Assembly: GCA_016713445.1 (NCBI GenBank)
Contig: JADJPB010000012.1
Span: 62,001 to 126,000, forward strand
Source: Bacteroidota bacterium
GTDB taxonomy: Bacteria > Bacteroidota > Bacteroidia > AKYH767-A > OLB10
DNA length: 64,000 nt
Direction of reading: 5' to 3'
Shown here: piece by piece, positions 1-8,050 of the stretch
Position numbering within the stretch: the first letter of the stretch is position 1
Layout of the letters: every line of letters begins with the position of its first letter
Notes under the pieces: model-generated
The model's input: only the letters and a program-made list of their open reading frames with translations
The model's database searches: none
What the model was told of the DNA's origin: nothing
Program-made: the position numbers and the translations under genes

Positions 1-194
1 GTGGAGTTTATCCTGATTTTTTTTTCTCGGAGATAACACTTGCATTTATTCCTCTTGTTTGAGTCTTGTTTCTGAAGAAATTGAAACTTTAGTTTTATAA
101 GTGTTTGCTAAGGTGTCCGTTAGATGGGTTTATTTTCAATACTTAAATGTTAATATTTATAAATTCAATCTCTTTTTAGCGCGTACTCATCCAA
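1..194. other. Window edge, no clear gene
   Basis: No convincing gene. One frame stays open from the left edge to a stop near base 59 and could be the last residues of an upstream protein, but it is too short to identify. The rest is AT-rich leader before the glycosyltransferase. Confidence 0.4.
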
Positions 195-202
195 TAGATT
201 TG
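195..202 (+). promoter_or_regulatory. Putative -7 promoter box (TAGATTTG)
   Basis: Exact match to the Bacteroidota -7 consensus TAnnTTTG. It ends 25 bases before the ATG at 228. The possible GTG start at 204 would lie at or before the predicted transcription start, which favours ATG 228. I see no clear -33 TTTG. Confidence 0.4.
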
Positions 203-227
203 TGTGTTTAGCAACGATCCATTGAAG

Positions 228-1361
228 ATGCCAGCCTTAGAAGTAGAGTTAATAAATCAAATCGTCTTAATAGTACTCGGTGGAGCAACTCTTGTTCAAC
301 TTTATTATTTGTTGATGGGGATGTCAGGTCCTTCGTTTTTTAAAAAATCGGAAGTGTCCACGAATTCCTTCAATCCTCCGGTAACTGTCGTGATCTGTGC
401 TAGAAATGAACTAAAGAATTTGCGCAGTTTTTTGCCTTCTATCCTCGATCAAAGTTATCCAGAATATCAAGTAGTAGTTGTGAATGATTGCTCTTGGGAT
501 GAATCTTCAAAGTATCTTGAAGAAATGGAGGACGCATATCCAAATTTGAAAGTAGTTACACTCAAAGAGCAAGAGAAATACCAACATGGGAAGAAATTCG
601 CACTTACCCTGGGTATAAAAGCCGCAGCTCATGAATATTTATTATTGACCGATGCCGATTGCAAACCTGCCTCTAAGAATTGGATCCGTTCGATGGTGCA
701 AGGATTTTCGAATGAAAAGGAAATGGTCATTTCTTACGGTGCCTATAATAATGAGCCCGGGATTTTAAGTAAGTGGATACGATTCGATACGGTCATGAAT
801 GCAATGCTTTACCTAAGTCGAGCGTTAGTAGGTAAAGCTTATATGGGAGTCGGAAGGAACTTGGCTTATACCAAATCACTCTTCTTTAAAAATAAAGGTT
901 TCGCAAAACATTATCATATTATGTCAGGTGATGACGACCTTTTTGTGAACGAAACTTCTAATCATAAAAACACTTCTGTAATTCTTGATCCAGATGCTTT
1001 TACCTTTTCTAAGCCGAAAACATCACTTTTTACCTGGATTTGGCAAAAAAAACGTCATATGAGCACAGGGAAATACTATAGAGGTAGCGATCGCGGATTC
1101 ATTGGCGGCTATTTCTTTAGCTTGTTTTTGTTCTGGTTTACTATAATTCTTGCATTTATCTTGAAACTAAACTGGATGCTCATCGTAGGAATGATTGCAA
1201 TACGTCTTATGACTCAAATGATAATTTGTTGGAAAGGATTTAAAGCATTGGGTGAAAAAGACCTGATGTTATTTCTTCCTGTTTTTGATATCATCACTGC
1301 TTTCGCTTATCCTCTCTTAGCTGTTTCTAATCTATTCATCAAAACCAAATCCTGGAAATAA
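228..1361 (+). CDS. Membrane-anchored family 2 glycosyltransferase
   Basis: GT-A fold glycosyltransferase of family GT2, about 377 residues. There is an N-terminal membrane segment, then PPVTVVICARNE starting the nucleotide-sugar domain, DCSWD in the second strand, the DADC metal-binding signature, and SGDDDLF in the acceptor region. Two or three hydrophobic segments follow at the C-terminus (around residues 305-375), so it probably works at the cytoplasmic membrane on a lipid-linked or secreted glycan. The acceptor is unknown. The frame extends to a GTG at 204, but I prefer ATG 228 because a promoter box ends at 202. The stop overlaps the sigma-factor start (TAATG), so the two genes are translationally coupled. 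Confidence 0.8.
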   Translation: MPALEVELINQIVLIVLGGATLVQLYYLLMGMSGPSFFKKSEVSTNSFNPPVTVVICARNELKNLRSFLPSILDQSYPEYQVVVVNDCSWDESSKYLEEMEDAYPNLKVVTLKEQEKYQHGKKFALTLGIKAAAHEYLLLTDADCKPASKNWIRSMVQGFSNEKEMVISYGAYNNEPGILSKWIRFDTVMNAMLYLSRALVGKAYMGVGRNLAYTKSLFFKNKGFAKHYHIMSGDDDLFVNETSNHKNTSVILDPDAFTFSKPKTSLFTWIWQKKRHMSTGKYYRGSDRGFIGGYFFSLFLFWFTIILAFILKLNWMLIVGMIAIRLMTQMIICWKGFKALGEKDLMLFLPVFDIITAFAYPLLAVSNLFIKTKSWK

Positions 1362-2074
1362 TGGCTGGCACATCTACCCTTCAACCTGCTTCAAAGAAAA
1401 GCAGTAGTAAATCAACAAAAGCTTCCACTGAGGAAATTGTTAAGCCCTTGGTAGAAGAGACTGATAGCGAAATTCAGCATTTGTCTGATAAAGCCATTAA
1501 AGATTATAAGATGGTGCGTCGTGCCGTCGATCATGGCGATCAAAAAGCGTACGCAGAGCTGATGGCTCGTTACAAAGATTCTATTTATTACATGCTTCTC
1601 AAGATGGTGAATAACCGTGATGATGCTGAGGATTTAACAATAGAAGCTTTCGGAAAAGCTTTTAGAAATATTAACCAATATACTCCGGATTATGCTTTCA
1701 GTACGTGGTTGTTTAAAATAGCAACGAATAATTGTATTGATTTCATTCGCAAGAAAAGAAAATTGATGTTGTCTATCGATCGTGGTTTTGAAAATGAAGA
1801 TGGTCAAGATATCACACTTGAAATTAAGTCGGAAGGACCTTCTCCTGACGATGTAATGATGAAGAAACAAAAGGTGTTGATGATGAAGGATGTGGTGGAG
1901 AAATTAAAACCTCGTTACCGCCGTCTTGTTGAATTGCGCTATTATCAAGAGTTGTCTTATGAAGAGATTGCTGAAGAATTGAAACTTCCCTTAGGAACTG
2001 TAAAGGCTCAATTATTCAGAGCTCGTGAGTTTTTGTATCAAATCATGAAAAACTCGGAGTATGTGAACCATTAA
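1361..2074 (+). CDS. ECF-type RNA polymerase sigma factor
   Basis: Sigma-70 family factor, ECF-like, 237 residues. A Ser/Lys/Thr-rich N-terminal extension of about 50 residues precedes region 2, which contains the NRDDAEDLTIEAFGKAF helix and the FSTWLFKIATNNCIDFIRKK core and -10 recognition segment. Region 4 carries YEEIAEELKLPLGTVKAQLF, the helix-turn-helix that binds the -35/-33 element. Its ATG overlaps the stop of the upstream glycosyltransferase. No anti-sigma gene is adjacent, so control is not the usual co-encoded membrane anti-sigma type, or the partner lies elsewhere. A terminator-like hairpin begins 33 bases after the stop. Family is secure; the regulon is unknown. Confidence 0.88.
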   Translation: MAGTSTLQPASKKSSSKSTKASTEEIVKPLVEETDSEIQHLSDKAIKDYKMVRRAVDHGDQKAYAELMARYKDSIYYMLLKMVNNRDDAEDLTIEAFGKAFRNINQYTPDYAFSTWLFKIATNNCIDFIRKKRKLMLSIDRGFENEDGQDITLEIKSEGPSPDDVMMKKQKVLMMKDVVEKLKPRYRRLVELRYYQELSYEEIAEELKLPLGTVKAQLFRAREFLYQIMKNSEYVNH

Positions 2075-2100
2075 TACAGCTTTATCAAACTAAACAGACT

Positions 2101-2108
2101 TACCTTTG
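2101..2108 (+). promoter_or_regulatory. Putative -7 box (TACCTTTG) at rsmG start
   Basis: Exact TAnnTTTG match ending four bases before the first rsmG ATG (2113). If the usual spacing to +1 holds, transcription would begin at about the start codon. No clear TTG lies about 19 bases upstream, so support rests on the box alone. Confidence 0.4.
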
Positions 2109-2140
2109 CCCCATGTCAGAAAACATGGGGCTTTCTTTTT
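2108..2140 (+). terminator. Hairpin with T-rich tail overlapping rsmG start
   Basis: Perfect 9-bp inverted repeat: GCCCCATGT at 2108-2116 pairs with ACATGGGGC at 2123-2131, six-base loop, then a T-rich run with one C. It looks like the Rho-independent terminator of the sigma-factor operon. Both candidate rsmG start codons (2113 and 2125) lie inside its arms. Confidence 0.65.
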
Positions 2141-2763
2141 CTTATCATTCATACTTGCCAAAAATTACGGCAGAACAAGTAGAGATGCTGTATCTCTTTA
2201 AAGAGGTTTTTTTAGATTGGAATGCTCGTATTAATTTGATTTCCAGAAAAGATACAGAGCTATTTGAAGTGAAACATGTATTGCACTCATTGTCAATCGC
2301 TAAGTTTATTCGATTCAATACCGGCGCAAGAGTGCTCGATCTCGGAACAGGTGGGGGCTTTCCGGGAATCCCTTTGGCGATTTTTTTTCCGGAAGTGAGT
2401 TTTATCCTAGTTGATTCCATCGAAAAGAAAATGAAGGTAGTAGCTGATATTGTAGAAAAACTTCAACTTAAAAATGTAAAGGTATATCGCGGAAGAGTGG
2501 AGGAGATGGATTTGGAGGTTGATTATGTAGTGAGTAGGGCTGTAGCTCCCATGAATGATCTTATCCATTGGACAAAAAACATTATTATGGAAGGTCAGGT
2601 GGGCAATTTGCCGAACGGTTGGGTGGTTTTGAAAGGGGGTGATTTGACGGAAGAGCTCGGGCCCTACCGTAAAAGTGCTGAAATACAGAATATTAGCGAT
2701 TATTGGTCAGATGAATTCTTTGAAACGAAGCGGATAGTTTACTTGGCACGACAAATTCTCTGA
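2113..2763 (+). CDS. rsmG: 16S rRNA (guanine-527 N7)-methyltransferase RsmG
   Basis: RsmG/GidB methylates G527 of 16S rRNA with S-adenosylmethionine. The 216-residue length fits the family. The N-terminal region has the conserved WNARINLISRKD segment. The SAM-binding loop VLDLGTGGGFPGIPLA follows, then the acidic strand FILVDSIEKKMKV and the VSRAVAPM segment, all typical of GidB. Start is uncertain between ATG 2113 and ATG 2125. The second gives a length closer to homologues I know; the first sits where +1 is expected from the box at 2101. Both are in a strong hairpin, so its expression may depend on RNA structure. rpmH follows with its own promoter. Confidence 0.9.
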   Translation: MSENMGLSFSYHSYLPKITAEQVEMLYLFKEVFLDWNARINLISRKDTELFEVKHVLHSLSIAKFIRFNTGARVLDLGTGGGFPGIPLAIFFPEVSFILVDSIEKKMKVVADIVEKLQLKNVKVYRGRVEEMDLEVDYVVSRAVAPMNDLIHWTKNIIMEGQVGNLPNGWVVLKGGDLTEELGPYRKSAEIQNISDYWSDEFFETKRIVYLARQIL

Positions 2764-2776
2764 AAAATTAACTTTG

Positions 2777-2808
2777 TTTTTGTCTAAATGACATTTTTTC
2801 TATCTTTG
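2777..2808 (+). promoter_or_regulatory. rpmH promoter (-33 TTTTTG, -7 TATCTTTG)
   Basis: A TTTTTG at 2777-2782 and TATCTTTG at 2801-2808 are separated by 18 bases, a good match to the Bacteroidota primary sigma promoter. The box is 33 bases before the rpmH ATG. The same TATCTTTGCC core precedes rpmB and rpmG in this window. Confidence 0.65.
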
Positions 2809-2841
2809 CGCTCCCTTAGTGGGTAATAATAACAGTTCGAT

Positions 2842-3000
2842 ATGAAAATGACATTCCAACCCTCTCTACGTAAACGTAGAAATAAGCATGGCTTCCGTAA
2901 GCGCATGAGCACAGCTAATGGTCGCAGGGTTTTAGCAGCACGTAAAAAGAAAGGACGTAAAAAATTAACGGTATCTGACGAACGCAGTTGGAGAAAGTAA
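2842..3000 (+). CDS. rpmH: Ribosomal protein bL34
   Basis: 52-residue basic protein of the large ribosomal subunit. It begins MKMTFQPSLRKRRNKHGF and continues with the RMSTANGRRVLAARKKKGR block, which is diagnostic for bL34, ending in SDERSWRK. The acidic C-terminal tail is as usual in this phylum. The gene has its own promoter at 2777-2808 and a clean intrinsic terminator at 3025-3051, so it is a single-gene unit. It is not next to rnpA or dnaA here, unlike the classic origin-proximal arrangement. Confidence 0.96.
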   Translation: MKMTFQPSLRKRRNKHGFRKRMSTANGRRVLAARKKKGRKKLTVSDERSWRK

Positions 3001-3024
3001 TTTCTTACTATAGGAAATAGTGAA

Positions 3025-3051
3025 GGCAACCCATTGGTTGCCTTTTTTTTT
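3025..3051 (+). terminator. Intrinsic terminator after rpmH
   Basis: GGCAACC at 3025-3031 pairs with GGTTGCC at 3036-3042 (7-bp stem, 4-base loop), followed by nine T residues. It begins 24 bases after the rpmH stop. Confidence 0.85.
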
Positions 3052-3345
3052 CTTTAATTGATGTTTATTGGTTCAATTAATTTTTGAAATTAGCTGCATT
3101 TGATTTTATGTCGGTAAATAAGCATATTTTTTAAAAAAGCGTGAATAAAATTTAGTGTAGACTTTGAGTCCCGATAGCTATCCATCGGCCGACAAAGGCT
3201 TGCTGGAGGTTGCGAGAAAAATTGGCAAAGCGCAGCCCATATTTGTTGGAGATAAAAAACAATACATGAGCAAGAAAATGTTAATTCAAATTGTTTAATT
3301 ATAAATCTACTTCTGATAGCTTTTAGGTTTTAAATCAGCCACTGC
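3052..3345. other. Intergenic region with possible repeat remnant
   Basis: About 290 bases without an intact gene between rpmH and the convergent hydrolase. Around 3168-3190 is a CCCGATAGCTATC motif, half of a common palindrome type. From about 3193 a frame stays open for some 35 codons to TAA near 3298 without a start in a sensible place. It could be a gene remnant or part of a dispersed repeat; I cannot identify it. Confidence 0.3.
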
Positions 3346-4173
3346 CTAGGTGGAAGTGAGTATAATTTTTTCAATCTGTGAATGTAGCGACAATAAATCG
3401 TGTCCACACGCTAACTCATGCAAATTGATTTTGTAATTAAATTTTTCAAGAAATAAATCAGCCGATTTTGGAGTGATAATCGCATCGTATTTACCAATAA
3501 AAAACGCTACTCTAATTTTTTTAGTGTGAAAATAATGATTCATCAACTTCGGATGAATTTCATAGTCTCTTAAGGTAATCCAGCTGTGATAAATCCGATA
3601 TCGTTTGTCGATATCATCGGTGTTGTTCATGAAGAAAAGTTTGACTTTTTCTGAGATGATTTTCATAAAACGTAACGCGCGAATAATGTTATGTAAAGTT
3701 TCTGGCGACTTAACTAGTTTCAATCCTAATCTTCTTCCAAAGTATGTTTTTGCAATAAAATTTCTGATTTTATTATTCTTCATGCCATCAGGCGCCAACA
3801 CAAATAATTCATGAATTCGATGTGGAATTTTATGCACTAAGCCCATCACCGTCTTACCCCCTTGACTATATCCCATCAAAGAGCAACGTACCTTTTTCTT
3901 TTCCCAGAGCAGCTTTTCAACCATTTCGGAGAGATCATGAGGAGTAAAAGGAGGAAGACGATGTTTCACAGAAACTGCATGCGGTCCATGGTAGAAAAAG
4001 TCGAAAGCGATCAACGTATATTTTTGTCCAAGTCCTGCTTCAAAACGATGGAAATCATCAGCGCTTCTTCCAAACCCATGAAAGCATAGTAAGAGTTCGT
4101 CTCCGTTTCCAAATGATTTATAGGGAAGTGTGAAATTGCCATCGGTGAGAAAGGAATATTCGGAAGCAGACAT
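3346..4173 (-). CDS. Alpha/beta-fold hydrolase
   Basis: 275-residue alpha/beta hydrolase. The oxyanion-side motif is LLLCFHGFGRSADDF (about residues 27-41), the nucleophile elbow is GYSQGG (101-106, Ser103), and the C-terminal ELACGHDLL supplies the catalytic His. A candidate acidic residue is in the FFIGKYDAIITP strand. There is no signal peptide, so it is probably cytoplasmic. Substrate cannot be deduced; it may be an esterase, lipase-like enzyme or C-C hydrolase. It is transcribed toward rpmH and divergently from carB, with about 260 bases between the two starts. The frame is intact. Confidence 0.8.
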   Translation of the reverse strand: MSASEYSFLTDGNFTLPYKSFGNGDELLLCFHGFGRSADDFHRFEAGLGQKYTLIAFDFFYHGPHAVSVKHRLPPFTPHDLSEMVEKLLWEKKKVRCSLMGYSQGGKTVMGLVHKIPHRIHELFVLAPDGMKNNKIRNFIAKTYFGRRLGLKLVKSPETLHNIIRALRFMKIISEKVKLFFMNNTDDIDKRYRIYHSWITLRDYEIHPKLMNHYFHTKKIRVAFFIGKYDAIITPKSADLFLEKFNYKINLHELACGHDLLSLHSQIEKIILTST

Positions 4174-4433
4174 TCCGACAAAGGTAAGTCCTTATGATTT
4201 ATTTTATACTTTTCAACAACGACCATCTTTACCTCTCGATTTGTTAATTTTGTATTCTAAAATCGTGATGTACTTGATGCAACCATCAGCCTTCCATGAT
4301 CCATTAGCTTTTAAATCTCCTAGTCGATTGTTTTCAGTGCTTTCATTGTCCAGCTTGTCTTTGCTATTTTTACTTTTTCCTGATTCCATCTGCCTGCAAA
4401 CAAATTTCTTTAACTTCTCAAAAAAAATAACAA
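4174..4433. other. Divergent intergenic region, hydrolase / carB
   Basis: About 260 bases between divergent start codons, with T-rich stretches just before carB. Open frames of 70-108 codons exist on both strands but none has a start, codon pattern or motif I can support. The carB promoter should be here; I do not see an exact TAnnTTTG box. Confidence 0.35.
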
Positions 4434-7249
4434 ATGCCTCGCGATCATTCAATTAAGTCAGTGCTCATCATCGGAAGTGGACCTATCATCATAGGGCAGG
4501 CATGTGAATTTGACTATGCAGGAAGTCAAGCTTCCCGTTCATTAAAGGAGGAAGGTATCGAAGTGATTCTGATAAATTCTAATCCGGCTACGATCATGAC
4601 CGATAATGTAACTGCGGATCATATTTACCTTAAGCCGTTGACGAAGAAATCGATTATTGAGATTTTGGAAAAGCATCAAATTGATGCCGTGCTTCCAACG
4701 ATGGGCGGACAAACCGCCTTGAACCTTTGTATCGATTGTCAAAAAGCAGGAATCTGGGACAAATACAATACGAAGATTATCGGTGTGGATATAGATGCTA
4801 TCAAAACCACTGAAGACAGAGAGAAGTTCCGTCTTTGCATGTTGGCTTTAGGAGCGAATGTATGTAAGGGTAGAACGGCTACTTCATATTTGGAAGGAAA
4901 AGAAATTGCGCAAGAAATTGGATTTCCATTGGTGATTCGTCCTTCTTTCACCTTGGGAGGAACCGGTGGAGGATTCGTTTTTAACAAAGAAGCTTTTGAT
5001 GAAGCATTGAACAGTGGTTTACATGCTAGCCCAATTCATGAAGTATTGGTAGAACAAAGTATATTAGGTTGGAAAGAATATGAGTTGGAGTTGCTGAGAG
5101 ATAATGTGGGTAACGTGATTATCATTTGCTCCATTGAGAACTTTGATCCTATGGGAATTCATACGGGAGATTCAATCACCGTAGCACCAGCAATGACCTT
5201 AAGCGATCGTTGTTACCAGAACATGCGTGATCTTGCGATCAAATGCATGAACGGAATCGGACAATTTGCCGGTGGATGTAACATTCAGTTCTCTGTAAAT
5301 CCCAATGATGAGAATGAAATTATCGTCATTGAAATTAATGCTCGTGTTTCACGTTCTTCTGCGTTAGCATCTAAAGCAACAGGATATCCCATTGCAAAGA
5401 TTGCTGCAAAGCTAGCTATCGGTTATAACCTCGATGAACTGCAGAATCAAATTACAAAATCTACATCAGCCTTTTTTGAACCTACCATTGATTATGTTAT
5501 TGTAAAAAGTTCCAAGATGGAATTTCGATAAATTTAAGGGTGCCGATCGTCATCTAGGTTTGCAAATGAAATCGGTGGGTGAAGCGATGGGAATTGGAAG
5601 AAGTTTCCAGGAAGCCTTGCAAAAAGCTTGTCAGTCGCTTGAGATAAAAAGAAATGGATTGGGTGCTGATGGAAAAGAGTTGACCAATCAAGAACAAATT
5701 TTAGATAGTTTAAAGAATCCAAGTTGGAATCGTTTGTTTCATATTTATGATGCGTTTAAGATGGGTATACCGTTTAAAACGATTCAGAAATTAACACAAA
5801 TTGATGCATGGTTCTTAAATCAAATTGAAGAATTAGTAGAATTAGAAAAGGAAATTCAAAAGTATACGCTGGATACATTGTCGCGCGATTTGATGCTCGA
5901 GGCAAAGCAAAAAGGATATGCTGATCGACAAATTGCACACTTACTACGTTGCTTGGAAAGTCAGGTGCATGCGAAGCGAAAAGAAATGAATATTCACCGC
6001 GTATATAAATTGGTGGATACCTGCGCTGCTGAATTTGAAGCCAAAACGCCTTATTACTATTCTACGTTTGAAACCGAGAATGAATCGGTTGTTACAGACA
6101 AAAAGAAAATTATCATTTTGGGTTCAGGGCCTAATCGAATCGGGCAAGGCATCGAATTTGATTATAGTTGTGTACACGGCGTATTAGCAGCAAAAGAATG
6201 TGGCTATGAAACCATCATGATTAACTGCAATCCGGAAACCGTATCTACCGATTTTGACATCGCCGACAAGTTATATTTTGAACCCGTATTCTGGGAGCAT
6301 ATTTATGACATCATCCAACATGAAAAACCGGTGGGTGTGATCGTTCAGTTGGGTGGACAAACTGCCTTAAAGTTAGCTGAGAAATTAGATAAATACGGCA
6401 TTCAAATCATTGGTACCAGTTACAAATCATTAGACTTAGCAGAGGACCGTGGATCATTCTCAAACTTGTTGAGAGAATTGAAAATTCCATATCCGAAGTT
6501 TGGTGTCATCGAAGATGCTTATCAGGCCGTAGAATTATCGAAGGATTTAGGATTTCCTCTCTTAGTTCGTCCATCTTATGTATTGGGCGGACAAAGTATG
6601 AAGATTGTCATCAATGAGCAGGAATTAGAAACACATGTGGTGAACATCCTAAAAGATATTCCCGGAAATAAAGTATTGTTAGATCATTTCCTAGAGCGTG
6701 CTATAGAAGCAGAAGCCGATGCGATTTGTGATGGTGAAGATGCATACATCATTGGAATCATGGAGCATATTGAGCCTGCTGGAATTCACTCCGGTGATAG
6801 TAACGCTGTGTTGCCGCCATTTGATTTAAGCGATCATGTGATCAAGCAAATTGAAGATATTACCCGAAAAATTGCTTTAGCCATGAAAGTAAAAGGACTC
6901 ATCAATATTCAGTTTGCCATAAAGGATGAGACCGTGTACGTTATTGAAGCGAATCCAAGAGCCTCACGTACGGTGCCTTTTATTGCCAAAGCCTACGATG
7001 AGCCGTATGAATTATGCGACCAAGCTGATGTTAGGGGAGAAGAAAGTAAAAGATTTCACTTTTAATCCGAAGAAAGGTGGGTATGCAATTAAATTGCCTG
7101 TGTTCTCATTTGATAAATTCAAAGATGTAAATAAAGAGTTGGGACCTGAGATGAAATCAACAGGTGAAGCCATTTATTTCATTGATGATTTGCAAGATGA
7201 AGTATTCACAAAACTTTACGACGAAAGAAACTTGTATTTATCACGTTAA
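4434..7249 (+). CDS. carB: Carbamoyl-phosphate synthase large subunit (frame interrupted twice)
   Basis: Makes carbamoyl phosphate from bicarbonate, ammonia (from the CarA glutaminase) and two ATP, for pyrimidine and arginine synthesis. Two homologous ATP-grasp halves are clear: GSGPIIIGQACEFDYAG with SFTLGGTGGGF in the first, and GSGPNRIGQGIEFDYS with SYVLGGQSMKI in the second. The frame breaks at a five-A run at 5504-5508 (one A too many) and near 7006-7012 (a base missing). Conceptual length is about 938 residues, ending soon after FIDDLQDE, so the roughly 130-residue methylglyoxal-synthase-like allosteric domain of E. coli CarB is absent. As I recall, that is usual for Bacteroidota. carA is not in the window. 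DUF4834 follows 40 bases later. Confidence 0.93.
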
Positions 7250-7289
7250 AATATAAGAAAGGTATTCTCGTCTTAATTATTAAATTAAA

Positions 7290-7547
7290 ATGTCTGACTT
7301 CTTCTTTGTAATTCTTATAATATTTATAGTCTTCGGTGTCTTCCGACGTTATATCTTTTTTTTCCTGATGACCGCTTTGTCGAAGAAGGTTTTTAAGGAA
7401 ATGAATAAAATGCAAGATCGCCAGTCTGGATTTAATCAGCAGCAACAACAGCAAGCACCCATACAGGAACCTCTAAAAGGCAAGAGTAACAAAGGCGTTT
7501 CCGGCGATCATGGGGAGTATGTTGATTTTGAAGAAGTGAAGGATTGA
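7290..7547 (+). CDS. DUF4834 family small membrane protein
   Basis: 85 residues. A hydrophobic N-terminal segment (about residues 4-29, FFFVILIIFIVFGVFRRY) forms one or two membrane passes, followed by a polar tail with a glutamine run (residues 50-55) and a conserved-looking end, GEYVDFEEVKD. This matches my memory of DUF4834, a Bacteroidota family of unknown role often beside yfhO, which is indeed the next gene. It may be co-transcribed with carB (40-base gap, no terminator seen). No function can be assigned. Confidence 0.7.
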   Translation: MSDFFFVILIIFIVFGVFRRYIFFFLMTALSKKVFKEMNKMQDRQSGFNQQQQQQAPIQEPLKGKSNKGVSGDHGEYVDFEEVKD

Positions 7548-7560
7548 TAGAAGTTTTTAA

Positions 7561-7610
7561 AGCCCCTCGCCTCTGGAGAGGGTCAGGCCTCTCGCGAGGG
7601 GGAGAGGGCT
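7561..7610. repeat. Imperfect inverted repeat, GC-rich
   Basis: A 50-base GC-rich block in otherwise AT-rich DNA. It begins AGCCCCTCGCC and ends GGGGGAGAGGGCT, the two sides being imperfect reverse complements. It looks like a dispersed intergenic palindrome and not a terminator, because no T tract follows. Confidence 0.5.
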
Positions 7611-7660
7611 AAAACTTTTATGTGGTACCTAATTTGTTTTCATTTCAAGCAATAATTAGA

Positions 7661-7700
7661 GGTCACAAAAGGTCACAAAAGGTCACAAAAGTTCACAAAA
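7661..7700. repeat. 10-bp tandem repeat, four copies
   Basis: Three exact copies of GGTCACAAAA (7661-7690) and a fourth with one change, GTTCACAAAA (7691-7700). There are no spacers, so it is not a CRISPR. Confidence 0.9.
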
Positions 7701-7770
7701 GATTCTTTCTTTGGTTTTTGGTAATAATTTTGACTGAAAATCTCAACTATTTCACACACGTCTTTAAGCC

Positions 7771-7790
7771 ATTCTGAATTCTGAATTCTC
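7771..7790. repeat. CTGAATTCT direct repeats
   Basis: Two overlapping copies of CTGAATTCT. The same unit recurs several times around 50777-50877, so it belongs to a dispersed intergenic repeat. Confidence 0.6.
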
Positions 7791-7824
7791 AAGTGCACTT
7801 TAGTGATCTCTAGTGGCTCTAGTG

Positions 7825-7843
7825 CCTGCCTGCTGCAGGCAGG
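7825..7843. repeat. 9-bp inverted repeat CCTGCCTGC / GCAGGCAGG
   Basis: Perfect 9-bp arms (7825-7833 and 7835-7843) around a single T. A near-identical copy with one arm change is at 57232-57250. The rest of the 7548-8050 gap holds only this, the repeats listed separately, and AT-rich sequence leading to yfhO. Confidence 0.8.
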
Positions 7844-8050
7844 TTGAAAAAATCTAAATTCCAGGTTAATTCTAATAGAAATTCGAAGGCGATAATTCGA
7901 GATCTATTTCTGGTTTTTTTACCCTTATCCTATTAAATTTTTATCTCATTTTGTCCCAATTGAGTTAAATCTATTTTAAAGAGGCAGCCAAAAAGCGATT
8001 ATCTAAATTAAACTCACTATTTTCATGCTCTTAAATTAGAATTAGTTCCT

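Noticed and set aside
4213..4452. 79-codon minus-strand ORF upstream of carB, superficially like a DUF2147-type end
   Set aside because: It overlaps the carB start and its expected promoter, has no matching N-terminus, and the similarity is only a few residues.
5500..5515. Programmed frameshift in carB
   Set aside because: A slippery A-run is present, but the same kind of break occurs in over 20 genes with no stimulatory structure seen, so error is simpler.
7661..7700. Possible CRISPR array
   Set aside because: Tandem 10-mers without spacers and no cas genes in the window.
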